A stretch of DNA of 64,000 nt from positions 24,676,001-24,740,000 of the forward strand of contig CM114274.1 of assembly GCA_050084515.1 (NCBI GenBank). Reading direction: 5' to 3'. Position numbers and translations under genes: made by a program. This DNA is from Blasia pusilla. Its lineage: Eukaryota > Marchantiophyta > Marchantiopsida > Blasiales. Positions 24,005-36,294 of this stretch are shown piece after piece; positions within the stretch are counted from its first letter, which is position 1, and every line of letters begins with the position of its first letter. Under the pieces are notes generated by a model. That model was not told where the DNA came from. It worked only from the letters and a program-made list of their open reading frames with translations, and did not search any database.

Positions 24005-25140
24005 AACCACCCGGGGTATGTCAGTGGTCTGACTAGCTCTACTTAGAGTGATTGGGCCACAGTGGCACCCCTCTTTTGCTCCCGATTTTGGTTAGAGATA
24101 GACCGCTCCTTCTACACTACGTCTCCCAGGTTGAGGATGGCTCTTTCCCACTTCAGTCTTCACTCACAGCTTGTAGAGATTCCCTTCGAGTTGAGGCCAG
24201 AGCCGTTCTCCCCACTTTCTCCTCCTTAGTTACCTCCGGTCAGTCTGGGCTCCAATCTTCCTTGATGGAAGCCCACTTTGAGGCAGTTTTTAGAGGCACT
24301 ATGTCTGACGGGAATATCCCCATGGAGGTTAGGGCCCGTAATCGCTCTTGCTCCGGAAAGGGGGCAAGCTCATGGGTAGGGGCACGCCCCCTTCTCCAGG
24401 CTTTCCGTATCGCACCACTTACCTATACCACAGTGATGCGGTTCCGCTTGGGCCTCCCCCAACCATCGGTGGTTGGTTTGACACACTACGAGTGTCGCCG
24501 GAGCCTGGATCCACTTGGTGTGCATTTGGCACGCTGTCGAGTTGGGGGTGAGAGGATAGCCACTCACGATGCAGTGCGGGATATCATGTTCAGTATTGCT
24601 CGGGAGAGTGGCTTCCATGTGCAGAGAGAGAGGCACTAATCCATGCGGGATTCCCTTATTCGTGCTGATCTCTACATGACACGAGAGGCTGAGGTGGTGG
24701 TGGCGGACGTGGTAGTCACAGATCCTATGCGGGAGGCAGTGCGAGCCCAAGTGGTGGCCCAAGGGCGAATGCTACAAGGAGCGGCGGCGGTGAAGAAGAC
24801 ACATATCTATAGTCGACTTCACGAGGGACACATCTTCATCCCCCTGGCCATAGAGATGTATGGGGCTATGGGGGAGAGGTTCGACTCGTTCCTTACGCAC
24901 TGCGCCCATCATCTCCACTCGAGAAATGGGTTGTCCTTAGCTACTGCGATTCTCTATTGTAGGCAGCGGGTCTCCATAGCGTTGCAGCGTGCCAGGCTGT
25001 GGGAGACACCGGCGTTAGAGGCCCACTTAGTAGTAGTCATAGCTCTCTTGTTGTTGCTGATATTGTGTCTGCTGTTGGTGAGTTTCCATCACTCGTTTTT
25101 ATCCAAGTGCATCTTTTTTAACTTCTTTAGAGTGGTTGAC
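24005..25140 (+). pseudogene. 5'-truncated second RLE-type non-LTR element (3' end only)
   Basis: The frame 24052-24639, a TAA, and the same frame again from 24643 match the part of the first element after its RT. They show WATVAPLLLP, the MRFRLGLPQPS segment, a finger with YECRRSLDPLGVHLARC and following H residues, then DVVVTDP and IFIPLAIEMYG of the restriction-like endonuclease. Protein similarity to element one is obvious but moderate, so it belongs to a different subfamily. Only about 1.1 kb remains and the 5' edge (about 24005) falls within coding sequence, as expected from incomplete target-primed reverse transcription. One internal stop at 24637-24639. It ends less than 1 kb from chalcone synthase gene 1. 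Confidence 0.8.
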
Positions 25141-25358
25141 GCGCATCGGAAGAGGAGCCATTTCGAAGGCCACTCCCACATCCCCCGATTGTTGAAAATT
25201 AGACACCAGAAAATTCCAGTCAGTCAGCCTGCATCAGAATACAAGGTGTGGGCTCCACAGCGATTCCAAGCGAACGAGATAGACCAGACAAGAATCGCAT
25301 CTCTGCCGACGCGCTGGGTAATCTAGTCGCCGGATTGAGTCACACTTTAACGTCAATT

Positions 25359-25480
25359 TGACCGGATCCTTTGGAAATGCCCGAGTTCCGCCCCAAATGG
25401 CTCTTCGTCTAGGAACATCTGACCGGATCCTTTGCAAATGCCTGGGATCCGCCCAAAATTGCTCCTCATCTGCGCGTGGT
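25359..25480. repeat. Two-copy tandem repeat, period 61 bp
   Basis: The phrase GACCGGATCCTTTG followed by AAATGCC and a CCGCCC stretch occurs at 25360 and again at 25421, with a similar downstream GCTC(T/C)TC(A/G)TCT in both. Non-coding; it lies downstream of chalcone synthase gene 1 (which reads leftward). Confidence 0.6.
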
Positions 25481-25896
25481 GCCTTTCAAAGTGAAGTACC
25501 CATTCCCTTCGCCTCCCCTGCCATAGTAACACACCCTAGTTTATACTCAAGTCAGTGGAACCACGTCATTCAACATTCCTCCAAGAGACCAGGGTTATCT
25601 TAATGTCATTACTGCCATTTGAATAAAAATCGCGTGTCGAATCATGCGTCAAGTATCGATAGAACTTCGATCATCTACCAGTCAAGTCTTATTTCACTTG
25701 TTCTCTGATAGTCAGATTTCATGCTTATAAACCGCATTGGCCGTGATGACCTTGACAGTGTCCAGATCCATTGCTCTAGTCCTCAAAATTTTCTGGGCGT
25801 TGAGACATGTGGAGTCGAATTATGTACAAAGAACCGATACACAAATCTAATTCCGGTTTTCGGAGTAACTAACTTAAAAGTTAAATTTCAGAGAAA

Positions 25897-27452
25897 TCAT
25901 GCTGGTGTTATGGGTAACGCCTTCAGCACAGACACTTCCACTGTCAAGCCGGGCCCAAAAGCTACCACGAGTCCCCATTCGCACCCTTCTCCCGTGGTGC
26001 TGGCATTCATCGCTACGGATCCCTTTCGCATTTGATCCAGCACAAACAGCACACTGGCTCCCGACATGTTTCCGTAATCATAAAGCACATCCCGGGTGGC
26101 CTTCAGCTTCTCGGGCTTCAATTCCAGCTTCTTCTCCACTTCATCGAGGATCGCGCGGCCCCCAGGGTGTACGCACCAGAAGATATCGTTCCATCCCGGG
26201 GATCCTGCTACCTGAATGGCTCGATTGAAGATCGGGAGAGTGTTCCGGGAGATGAGGCCGGGCACATCCTTGAGCAGATGGAAAATGAGACCCGCCTCGG
26301 TCAAGCGTCCCTCGATGGCGCCATCACTCTCCGGCAGAACCGTCTCCCCTGACCAGTGGATCTCGAATTGGGGTTTCTCCACTAGGGGCACCGGGTCGGA
26401 ACCTACGATGAGCACGGAAGCCCCGTCGCCGAAGATGGCCGAGCCCACCAAGTTGTCGAGATGTTCTTCGTTCGGTGCTCGAAACGTGACGCAGGTGAGC
26501 TCGCTCACCACTGTGAGCACCCTCGCGCCTTTGTTGTTCTCGGCCAGATCCTTGGCAACGCGCAGAACCGTAGCTCCTCCGAAGCATCCTTGCTGGTACA
26601 GCATGGTGCGGTTGACGTTGGGATTGAGGCCCAGAAGTCTGGTGAGCGTCAGGTCTGCTCCGGGCATGTTCACACCGCTCGTGGTGGCGAACACCACGTG
26701 AGTGATTTGGTCCCTGGGCTGTCCCCATTCTTCGAGCGCCTGGATGGCTGCCTTCTCCGCGAGTCTGGGCACCTCCCGGATGGCAATGTCTTGTCGAACG
26801 TCCAAGGAAGCATCCTTGTAAGTGCACATCGCCGGATTAGCCTTGAGTATTTCTTCGGTGCAATGGAAGTAACGCTGGTTGATAGCTGAATTCTGGCCTG
26901 CGTTGGACAAAGAACGATAATCATGTTCAGCAACAGATGCGTACAGCGAAGCACGATTTCGAATTGGAAAAGCAAGTTTTAAGACAAAGGTTAAAGCCGT
27001 TTAGGTGTCGCTATTTCAGTAAACTGTTTGGTTTAGTCTTGAACAACACTCGATTGTTTGTCATATCGTAAAGGAAGGTGTACAATCAATCAGGGGCGAG
27101 AAGGTTATTTCCCCTGTGTTAACCATTATAATGACAAGCGCTATTACGTGTCGATGAAGAGATAGTTTTGACACACGTGACTGTGACCCATCGCGAGCTG
27201 TAGACATCGGCCCAACGTGTACAATCGAAAGAAAACCGAAGCTCTAAATAGAAGTATTCAGAGATCATTCGAGAGGAGTCACTCACATATACGAGCGAAT
27301 TTGGCCTTCAGTGCTGTCTTGTGACTGCAGTTCGTGATATCGAAGAAGAAGTCTGCATACTCGCTCTGCGGATACGCAGTGGGTGGTGTTGCTTTTCCGA
27401 TGGCCAGCACAGTTGCTGGTCCTGAAGCTCTCTCGTGCTTGTAAGCGGCCAT
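25897..27452 (-). CDS. CHS: Chalcone synthase-type polyketide synthase, gene 1
   Basis: Type III polyketide synthase; chalcone synthase condenses p-coumaroyl-CoA with three malonyl-CoA to naringenin chalcone, the entry to flavonoids, in the cytosol. Exon 1 is 27452-27287 and exon 2 is 26897-25897, read on the minus strand. The 389-bp intron has GT (27286-27285) and AG (26899-26898) ends and splits a Cys codon after its first base, the classic CHS intron position. The product is 388 residues, normal for the family. Catalytic Cys160 (GCFGG), Phe211, His299 and Asn332 are all present, four less than alfalfa CHS2 numbering; Thr128, Ser129, Thr190, Thr193, Gly252, Phe261 and the GFGPG-like loop are also kept. 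It differs from gene 2 at about 26 positions. No premature stop. A stilbenecarboxylate or other CHS-like product specificity cannot be excluded. Confidence 0.95.
27174..27179. promoter_or_regulatory. G-box (CACGTG) in the intron of chalcone synthase gene 1
   Basis: A CACGTG hexamer lies in the 389-bp intron, 100 bp after the splice donor. G-boxes bind bZIP and bHLH factors and occur in light-responsive CHS promoters. The much shorter intron of gene 2 has none. Chance occurrence is possible. Confidence 0.3.
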
Positions 27453-27710
27453 TATCGTGAATCTGACCTGGTTGATCCAAGTGCTGCTGGCAGTAAATCT
27501 GTAGAATGCAACTCTACTGGAGCAAGAGTGCAGGCTTCGATGTGTTGAGTAGCCTTCGAGAGTCTGGAAAAACCCGTGCACAGTGTGGAGAAAAATGCTC
27601 GTTCACGGATTGCTCGGTAGCTTGAAGAAGGTTGCTGAGGAACCAGATCGTCAAGTTGGTCGTTGCACAGAACGACAGAACTTGGTGACAATGGTTAGAT
27701 TGCTCCAGAC

Positions 27711-27716
27711 TTTATA
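27711..27716 (-). promoter_or_regulatory. Putative TATA box of chalcone synthase gene 1
   Basis: TATAAA on the minus strand, about 260 bp before the ATG. Gene 2 has a TATA box at a similar distance (about 235 bp), which supports both as core promoters with a roughly 200-bp 5' UTR. Confidence 0.55.
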
Positions 27717-27719
27717 TCT

Positions 27720-30700
27720 CAGGCTTCCACGACGAATCAGGCACGAACCTCAAGTCTGAACGGTCAATATCCCTCGTACGCATACAGACAAGAAATGTGG
27801 ACAGAGTCGATCCGCCGTCTTGGACTAAGAGGACCCGATTAGATTAACCTCGACCGTAACTCCGTGGATCTTGTTTCACAGCGCTCAGAAAGTTAATTCA
27901 CCAACTTTGCTTACTCTACGTTGTCGCATCTAAATGCCTTGAGAAGTTGAAAGTCATGTGTTTCATCAATAATAAATTCATGTTTGGGTTCGCCCCAAAG
28001 CTCAAACTTTCTCAGAAAACTCGTGGTAGGTACCGTAGACCTAGTGTTGAAGAAGGCGGGCAACTCTACCTGACGTTCCAAAATTCTTCGAGGTAAGTGC
28101 GGATGTCATAATCGGTATATTTGAGAGGACGCCACACTGCCACAACCATACGATTGTGTAGGTGCAATAAAAACGTTACCTCGGGGGACTAGGGAGGGGG
28201 ACTCGAGAATCATTGATAGTGCTGGGCAGTCCTACCAGCCTGAGTCACACAACATGTCAAGATTTGGTCTTGTCTAAAGGGAACCAGTAAGAGAGTAGTT
28301 TACCTTCCATCACCCGAGCACGCTTCACGGACCACGGTACGTAGCAGTCCTCATTTTAAATAGCGCTATACAGAATCTATGAGAGCCAGCGCCGATATGG
28401 TTTGTATTTTGTTCTCGAATGATAGATCGCCTTTGTACCAGTGACGGGAGCTGTTTGAGGTTTAGAGTTCTCTCGGGAGTATAGATAACACTTCTCGTGT
28501 TATCTATACTATTAAATATCTGGGTTTCGGGGCATTTTAGCCCCATTTTAGTTTAACAAGAGCTAAAGTTTACAGAGTTTAGAAGAAGAACGGGCACCGG
28601 CTAGTAAACAATATTATTATTCGTAGTTGCTACGTTCCGTAGACTTAATGACTGATCACGTCATTTGTATCATTGAAGTCACTTTTTTTCCGAAATGCCA
28701 GTAGCAGAAGCACCTTCACCACAGCTTTAAGTAGTTATCCCCTTTCACATGTTTTCGAGAGAAACTCTAGGGTAGCGGGAACTTATGAGTTCAGCTTTCC
28801 GTGAACGCATGCAATGGGTTGTGATCTTTTTGAGTGTCGGGCACACCCAGCCCGCTTCACTATCACAACTCCACGAACCGTTCCTCTCTATGTTTCTTTC
28901 CAAATCACGTCATTTGAAGTCCGAAAAGCACTTCCACCCCACTTCGTTGATCGTTCCATCGCTTAACCCGGTTACATAAACCCTTCACCCGAGTTTCCCC
29001 TTGTTGAGCTTTTATGAACACCATTGAAAAATTGCTTTTTCTCTCGCTCCTCTCTTCGTTTCTTAACCCAATTTTTTTTTCATTAAATGGACATGCGTCA
29101 GCAGTAGAAGAGTCCAAGTGTCAACACAACCCTAACTCCATCCTAGTAGTATAGATTTTTTTTTAAAACTTGTAGGACTAATAAGGCGTTATCACACCCC
29201 TTCTAACCCCAACCACCTCATACTCGGATTGATACTAGTTCAAGATTCCCATCTACTCGCCTACAGCCGGAAGCTTGAGTTAGTCTCCCCTTAAGATTAA
29301 ACAAAAGAGACAAGGACTAAGTATTTGACATTTGGTTTTCAGAAAATTTTCAAAAAAGGTATAGAACATTCCTGAATTTAACTTTCAAATAGGCACATAT
29401 TTCATAAAAAATTTTAATTAAAAAAATTTGGATTAGGCCACACAACTAGCCATCCTCACACTCATTATTATGGTAAAGACATCTATATCAAAGCTCCCAA
29501 GGTCCCGCCCCAATTTTAATTAATATTGTTAAGGGAGACCTTCAAAGTTGCTTGTGGAAAAAGTCCGTGTTTGCGGACAAATCCATATATGTGTATTCAT
29601 ATCCTTCTTATAGGAAGACTCATCCATGTGGGCCCCACCTCCCCCTTCTTTCTCATAATCTCATTCCCCCCACATACCTCTATGTTCCGCACTTTCGTGT
29701 TTCTTCCTTTCCCCACCTCCATTCCATCCTTCCTTATTGCCCCGCCGACCCCTACCTTGATTTTCACCACGAGCTAAAAGCATGGGCCCCACCTCTTGCA
29801 ATCCATGTTAGTGGATATGTCCACACTTGCCCATCCATGTCCGCTCTAGGATTGGACTTGTTTGTTTTTCTGCAACCATGGAGATTTTTTTCATTTTGAT
29901 AAGTGTTGAATTAAGGTGGTAGATTATTACGTCGAAAATAACTTTAAGTTTTTCATTGTAAATATGCATGTAGACCAACTTTTATTGAACTTCAAGGTGG
30001 TGGTTGATTCTGTTATAATCTTTGGTATCCTTCGTACCTCTCACAAGAGTCTATACTCTTAAGGTTTTCAGCCAATGTTTGATCAATTTTTGCTTGCTTG
30101 CACACGTGTGGATATGAACTTCAATTACATCAGTAAATACACCTTCTATAGAGACCTAGGGGATTTGTTTTTTCTCTTTCTCAATCTTGCGCATCACTAC
30201 AAGCTCCATAACTTTCAAAAACATCTTTTCAAAGTCATTATGAAAAAGGAATGTGGTATGGATTTTTCTACAAGAGATCTGTCTTACAAGAAATAGAAAT
30301 AGAGGCGATTTGATAGGATTGAGGAATCTTGCGATATGATAGGATTGAAGCATTTATGAATATGTCATTCAAAGTATAGTTTATATGTGTTATAATTAGA
30401 CCTCCTTCAACTAAGCTTTCTTGCAAAGTATACAAAGAGTGAAAGAGGTGGAGATACACATAGCAAAGATAACATAACAAGACCAAATTGTATCTACATC
30501 TCCATTCTAATTTTGGAACTTAAGTTTCAAATTATGCCATATAAATCTTTGGCTTGAGAAATTTTCACAAATTATCTTAACATGATGTTGGTTGCATGCT
30601 GGTTTCTTTATTTCTGAAAGATCGGTATAGGTAATACAACAGGTCAAAATTGGTGGAATCATGTGGTGGCATATTACATTGTTGTTCCCCATTATTCTCA

Positions 30701-30787
30701 TATATATAAATTTAGAGAAAGAAGATAGTAAGCTTAAATATCTTTATGGAGACTATAAGTCTTTGATCTTCCTTGTGTTATCTCCAT
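27720..30787. other. Spacer, upstream of chalcone synthase gene 1, no recognised gene
   Basis: Contains the upstream region of gene 1 followed by AT-rich sequence with only short frames, none resembling a known protein. A 13-bp perfect hairpin is listed separately. Homopolymer runs are common near 29040-29170. Confidence 0.5.
28479..28509. repeat. Short perfect hairpin, 13-bp stem
   Basis: GTATAGATAACAC (28479-28491) and its exact inverted copy (28497-28509) flank a 5-nt loop TTCTC. No run of T follows that would suggest a Pol III or bacterial-type terminator. Confidence 0.7.
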
Positions 30788-31118
30788 TGTCGTGCGCATA
30801 CATATCGCTACACAACATACATTGTTGTCATCGAACACACACACACAAACACACACGATCCCATGCTAACTCATGGCTTCCAAACAACGAGACAAGAAGT
30901 ATCAAAATATTTATCACGTCTTTTAGAAAAGCGCCTTCACGAGTAGCGGAGGACAGGCTCAAGAGGTCGAGGATGACGTATTGAGGCCCCGGGAAACCTA
31001 AGAGAGCAGGTTTCCCCTTCGTTTCGGCTCATTTGGAGCCATATTGAGGAACCTATTATTTTAGGTAAGTACCATTTTGAGTATATGGTCGACTTTGTAT
31101 TTTTGGTAAGTGGCCCTT
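30788..31118. repeat. Inverted block X joined to direct block Y (left end of copy B)
   Basis: 30788-30910 is the reverse complement of block X (compare 60940-61061), including the CA-repeat. From 30912 (TATCACGTC) to about 31118 the sequence is block Y in direct orientation, continuing GGTAAGTGGCCC as at the 5' end of copy C. The junction lacks the usual TG of the Y start, as at 6223. Confidence 0.75.
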
Positions 31119-32285
31119 AACCTCCTACATCATGTCAAGAGCCAAGGAGGTGACTTGGGAGAATAGGTTACCATGGAGAGAGCTTGGGAGAGGGGAGGGG
31201 TATACCTCAAGGAGAGAGAGCTTGAGAGCTCATTCTCTCTTTGTTGAATCTCTTCGCACGAGGAGGCGGAGCTATGGTCCCTTGCCTTGTGAATGTTACC
31301 AAAGCCATTCATTAGGAGAGTGGGTTTGGTTTGACATGGAGAGAGATATGTGAGAGTGCACACATTTCAGAACTATGGTGTTGAGAGAGATTGGATCTTG
31401 ATTTACAAAGAGAGAATTGAGATGAGTGAGAGATCTTCATGGGGGAGCTCGCTGGTCACTCACTGGTTTTGCAGGTTGGGGATCATATTCCCTGTTCAAC
31501 GGTTCATGAGAGTGCTCACCAGAGCCGGAACCACTCATTTCTTATGTTTCCTTTGCCGATCTTTCGTCTAGAAGAGTGGCGTGCGGAAGCGTTGCCCAAT
31601 TTTTTATAGGGATTGAGTATAGGGGCAAGTTTCCCCATGTCGGTGCTCTCGGGAGCAGCATGTAGCTTGTTGATTTGTGTTTTCATAGGTTTTACAATTT
31701 CGTCGGGAGAAATCAGCGCGAAAGCGTTGCCAAATTTTGTGTAGGAGAAAAAGACGTTGGGCTTTATAACAGTTCCTGTCACTTTTTATTGGAATATCCG
31801 ACTCAAAATATTTTTTTCACGCCCTCATAGATCGTGAAGTTGTGCACATGTAAAATAGATAGTGTGCAATTTGGAGTTGCGAGAAAAACGTTATGGTCAA
31901 TCTTACAAAATTGCCATTGCTAGGAAATTTTTAGGGTTAAATTGTTCAAACCCTAAACCAGCCGCTACGTTGGCGGCGGCCGTCGCCGTCATAATAACCG
32001 TCAACGGTCAACCATCATCGTCAATGATCCACCGTCCACCATGAGCCTCCGCCGCCGCCTAGCGCTACTCAGAGTCGCCTTCGGCCGTTGTCCACCCTTG
32101 GTTGCCATTGCCGCCATTACGGAGTGGAGGGTCTTCCACGATGACCATTGATTCTCTGACTTGCGCCGCCACCATGTACTTTGTTTTGGTCGCCACTGTT
32201 ATCATAGTTTCATCATCAACCAGTGATGGCACGTGATCTCGGGTTATGGTGTTTGAGTTTTCATTTCATTCTATTGTAAAGGAGT
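31119..32285. other. Unassigned segment replacing the gag leader of copy B
   Basis: Copy C has gag leader sequence here; copy B instead has about 1.15 kb with no similarity to it. It includes a purine-rich GAGAGAG stretch, a repeated phrase (GCGTTGCC(C)AATTTT near 31590 and 31724) and a GCC-rich block near 31960-32120. No domain or clear TG...CA ends are seen. Probably a further insertion with lost ends or a recombination product. Confidence 0.4.
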
Positions 32286-34010
32286 GTGTAAGTGATCCAC
32301 CGTACACATTGAGTGGTCCCACCAGTTGGGCGTAAGAGGTGGACAACCGAGGTAGAGGACCGCATAGGTTTTCGCGTGTTGTAGGCACTATAGAGCTACA
32401 CGACTTAATTGCGGAGTTTAGGAGTTGGTGTGACTCACACTGGGCTAGGAACTCTAAAGAGTTCAATCCGTTTACAACATGGAACAGTATGTTCCATCAT
32501 TTAGAGGGGGCACCCATGGACGATAACCATGAGTTCTCCCATAGAGAGGCCCAAGAGATTGAGGCATGGCGACTCTACTATAACCCACACTATGTGTCAT
32601 GGACGGAGATGAGGAGGAGGAGTTAGGAGAGGGTACTTCCTCTTCCACCAGTGATGTTTTAGGAGGGGTAACTCGCATTGGAGCAGTTGCACCATCCATT
32701 TGGGTTTGTCCCTAGTCAACCCCGTGGTTGAGTTCTTCGCTCAGTTGAGGGCGAGCTACTAGGGGATACGGACGGAGTAGTTGCAGAGCATCCACGACTT
32801 TGAGAGGTACCCGAGTGAGAGTTTGCGTGAGGCTTACACTTGCTTGCACTGATTGATCAATGTCACTCAGGGTGTGATATAGGCTCACGCTATCCAGTTA
32901 TGGTACGCGATGCTAAAGCGGACCCTGCGGACACGGGTGCAGGAGGGGGTACTTCTTATGAATACCTCACCTACGTTGAGAGATATGTTTAGGATTGAGC
33001 GTAACATGACGGAGGGTGTAGCCACCATGGGTTCTGGGCGAGAGCAGTCACGATTGCCTTCACCACTAGTGCAGCAACATGGACTTTGAGATAGGTCGAC
33101 TGTGGCACCACAAGCTCAAGGAGGATATCGGGAGGCCATTCCATAGAGACATGCGCCTTCATATGCGGCTCAACAGCAGCAGCCTACAATAACTTGTTGG
33201 TCATGCAATGGAGCCCATCATTAGCACGATTGCACTTGTCAGGGTCATAGACGTATGCCTCATCATAGAGGAGGAGATGGTGCTGCACCAACAGGTTATC
33301 AGTGTGACTATTGTCAAGGGTATGGTCACACACGCGCAAGGTGTTTGCATTTACACCCTAAGTTACATCCAGAATGAGGGCTAGAGAGGGCACCAGAGCG
33401 AGTAGCCGGTCCGGGTGGGCCTAAAGGTCGTGCACCAGGTGATCCTGTTGGGAAACGAGGAGCTCGAGTTGCCCGATAGGGTGGTGGAGTTTCCAGTGGA
33501 GGAGGTAGAGTCCCACCACCTAGACGCATCGAGGGAGACGCCGAGCATGAGGCTAGGATGGCTGCTCAAATACAGTAGCTACAAGAGCAGATTGCCGCTA
33601 TGGCATTGAGGTTATCCGATGCTAGATCCGTGGCATCGACATCATATGGAGCAGCTAGAGATATGGAGGATCCTGATTGGATGTGCAGGGTTGTCCAGAT
33701 GGAGCCTGTCGTAGTTATAACACGTGGAGTAGCCATAGAGTTGGATCCACAGCGAGGGAAAGCCAGGAAATAGACCAGGCTTCCTTAGTCTTTCATCTTG
33801 TTCGAGGCGATGAGGATCCCATCGACGGGTCCTGATCAGAGTTCTCGGAGAATTGGTGATGTTATTAGTGTGTAGGCACGAAGGGCTATGGGGGAAACTT
33901 GTGCGACAACTCCTATTGCTGATGCTCAAAAGGAGCATGTGTCGAGTATGATGTTGGGGGCGGCCACGATGGTGTACCGTGCTTCGCTATTTTCTGCTTC
34001 CGATGTTATG
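32286..34010 (+). pseudogene. Gag remnant, copy B
   Basis: Matches copy C gag: HDLIAEFRSWCDS and FNPFTTWNSMFHHLEGAPMDD (near 32400-32520), the LREAY region (about 32827), the CWSC zinc-knuckle region (about 33207), the glycine/arginine-rich linker (33410-33540) and the helical region after it. Several stops and indels break the frame. It keeps the in-frame link from the first gag part into the second (near 32655), which copy C has lost through a small deletion. Confidence 0.8.
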
Positions 34011-34090
34011 GAGGTACGCGCGCCGAGGTGTTCTGGTTGGCCACTACGCTATGTGAGCGTGGAGTTGGAGTTCTTGCATCATATTCATAG

Positions 34091-34650
34091 GTGATTGCAG
34101 AGGAGGTGATGGACCTGCCCTTGGAGCTGATGCTTGGGCCATCCACGTCAGATTCATGGCAAGTTGCGAATGCTAGGATGGTGGAGATGCTCGCTAGACC
34201 CGCGATAGAGAGTGCCATATCTTCTCCTGGTGTTGTGTTTTTGGATAACCGGGGAGAGGTCTTCCAGTTTGTGAGTCCATGATGTAGAGCTTTTAGTCCG
34301 CAATGAGTCTTGTTGGATTCAGGAGTGAAACCCCTAATGTTGGGGAAAGTGTCATTTAGAGGATTGGGTTTGACGAGAGCCGATATGGAGCGTTGTCCAT
34401 TTCGGATACAGACATCCTTGGGTGGAGCGAGTACCACAAAGTATATCACCCGACAGGAGGTCGTGGTGAGGAGTCGCTGGGACATCCTACAGATGAGTCC
34501 GTGGTGCAAGCCAAGGCGATAGTGACTAATGTAGAGTCCAACGACGTCTTGGTTGGTGGAGCAGTGTTATACCCGATAAGGTTTTCCCTGGATTAGTGGG
34601 AGGAGTCAACGTCCTACTGACTAGGATGGCAGTCAGATGATGGGCACCTT
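34091..34650 (+). pseudogene. Retropepsin remnant, copy B
   Basis: Collinear with the copy C protease. The active site reads LLDSGVKPLML (about 34310-34342), so the aspartate is kept, and the LVGGAVLYP motif is readable near 34553. Stop codons near 34280 and 34595 close the frame. Confidence 0.75.
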
Positions 34651-34699
34651 AGCTCATTACCCGTTTGATTCACAGGTGTAGTGATCGAGCAACGGCCAG

Positions 34700-35900
34700 G
34701 ATAGATGGCGACCTTAGTAGCATTTAGTAGTGACATCACTTGGCCTAGTGATTTGCTTGAGGGACATGTCCATGCAAAGGATACTCCCATTCCTGACATT
34801 TCTATGGAGAGGAGTGTCATGGTAGCCGCATTAGTCCATTTAAGGGCTCGACTGAGGAGCTTTGACGCTTAGCCACTGAGCATGTGCAGACTGCATGGAG
34901 CGAGACGTTTGCACCAAAGTGTGACAGGTCAAAGGAACCACAGGTAGGCAGGAGTGCCGCTATGACCCCCCCTTTGGACACCACTTCGATTGTGTGGTGC
35001 ATCCCAGAGGAGGGTATTCGGATGTTGGATCTCTTTGGAGGGATCAGCACTAGGTTAGCTGTTGTTTTGCACGTTGGAGTGTGCATGTAGCAATACTTGT
35101 AAGTGGAGATTGATTATGTTGCGAGGCGCGCTTCACTTCACCATGTGGCGCAGTTACACCTCCGTTTTCCCGACTTGTTGTCTACGTCCGCCATTCACGT
35201 TACCAAAGTTCCCTACCAAGGGATATTTCATTGTTGGGGGCGCAGGACTTGGAGTGGGTTGGGACCATAGACTTGGTCAATTCTGGTTGGCCATGTCAGG
35301 GCCAGTCGAGTGCTGGATGGGATAGCGGATTAGCTGACTCTCGATCCACGTTGTTTTGGGAGATGATGCGGATCTTGCAACACTTGCACAAGCATCAATC
35401 TCGTCCTCCAACATACATTCTAGAGAATGTGCCAATTTTGGGCGATTTGAGGTCCTGTGTGGTGACAAGTGGACATCAGGTGTGCGCATGGATCGGCTTG
35501 ACAATTTTTTTGGATGCAGCAAGTGTGGGTTCACGATCACATCGCCCACGTCTTTGGTGGACCAACTTGGTACCACATGAGGTGTTGCGGAGGGCTTATG
35601 CGAGAGTGGAGCGTCCCTCTGATTTGTTGGTGGATTCTATATTGGATCCGAGCCGTTGATCATAAGCAATGAGGCACAATGATCGACCGTTGTTGATTGT
35701 AGTCAACAAGATTGGCATGCCACGAGCAACCTTTCCCACATTGGTGAGTTTTCCCGCTTCCTATGCATTCAAGGAGGCTGGATCTAGCTTGGTTTTGGAT
35801 GACCAAGTATAGAGGTTGGTGGAGCCCAACGCCGATGAGCGAGAGGGAGCGATGGGATTCTCCAGAGGAGTGACGGCAGTCGTCACTCTTTGAGGCATCA
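34700..35900 (+). pseudogene. C5 cytosine methyltransferase domain, copy B
   Basis: Motif I MLDLFGGIST is at about 35022-35051, catalytic motif IV GWPCQGQSSAG is intact at about 35286-35318, motif VI ILENV is intact near 35416, RPRLWWTN near 35548, and the closing region with AMGF near 35850. The frame 35231-35659 (142 codons) covers motifs IV to VIII without a stop, so this copy shows the catalytic core best. Motif I is followed by an arginine for glycine change and a TAG. The architecture (RLFWEM-type helix after motif IV, ENV, then DAASVGSRAHRPRLWW) is closest to the DNMT3/DRM clade. Inactive as a whole because the frame is broken upstream. Confidence 0.85.
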
Positions 35901-36294
35901 CGATGTCATGTCTTGGGTCAAGCGATGGACCTGAACTGCTTGAGATGGATTTTTAGCTTAGGAGTAGTTGAGCAGCCTCGTTTGAGGATGCGACAGATCA
36001 TAGTTGTTGCATTGGTGAGCCCCATGCCTACCAAGACGATTATGGCAGCGGTTGGGGCTAAGACTCGAGGAGATCGACACACCAAGGGTAATCGAGAAAG
36101 ACACCCTTGGACTTCTTGGGTTGTTTTGCACGTACGCTAGGAGATGGTAGCCACAACATCGAGCATGGTTCCGTGTACTACACATGGAGATCCAATTTTG
36201 CAGTTGGTTGTAGGGGAGCGGTCGAGTTTTGTTATTTGATATGGGGTTGCATCATACCAACCACCAACACCCGCGCTGGAGAGTCCTACCGTAG

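Noticed and set aside
26324-26827. Long frames opposite or shifted within CHS exons
   Set aside because: Shadows of the chalcone synthase reading frame caused by its codon bias.
27466-27478. ACCTGGTTGATCC, identical to the usual start of 18S rRNA
   Set aside because: The match ends after 13 bases and no further rRNA sequence follows; it lies in the CHS gene 1 5' UTR.
30830-30860. CA-repeat as an independent microsatellite locus
   Set aside because: It is the inverted GT-rich part of block X, present at every X.
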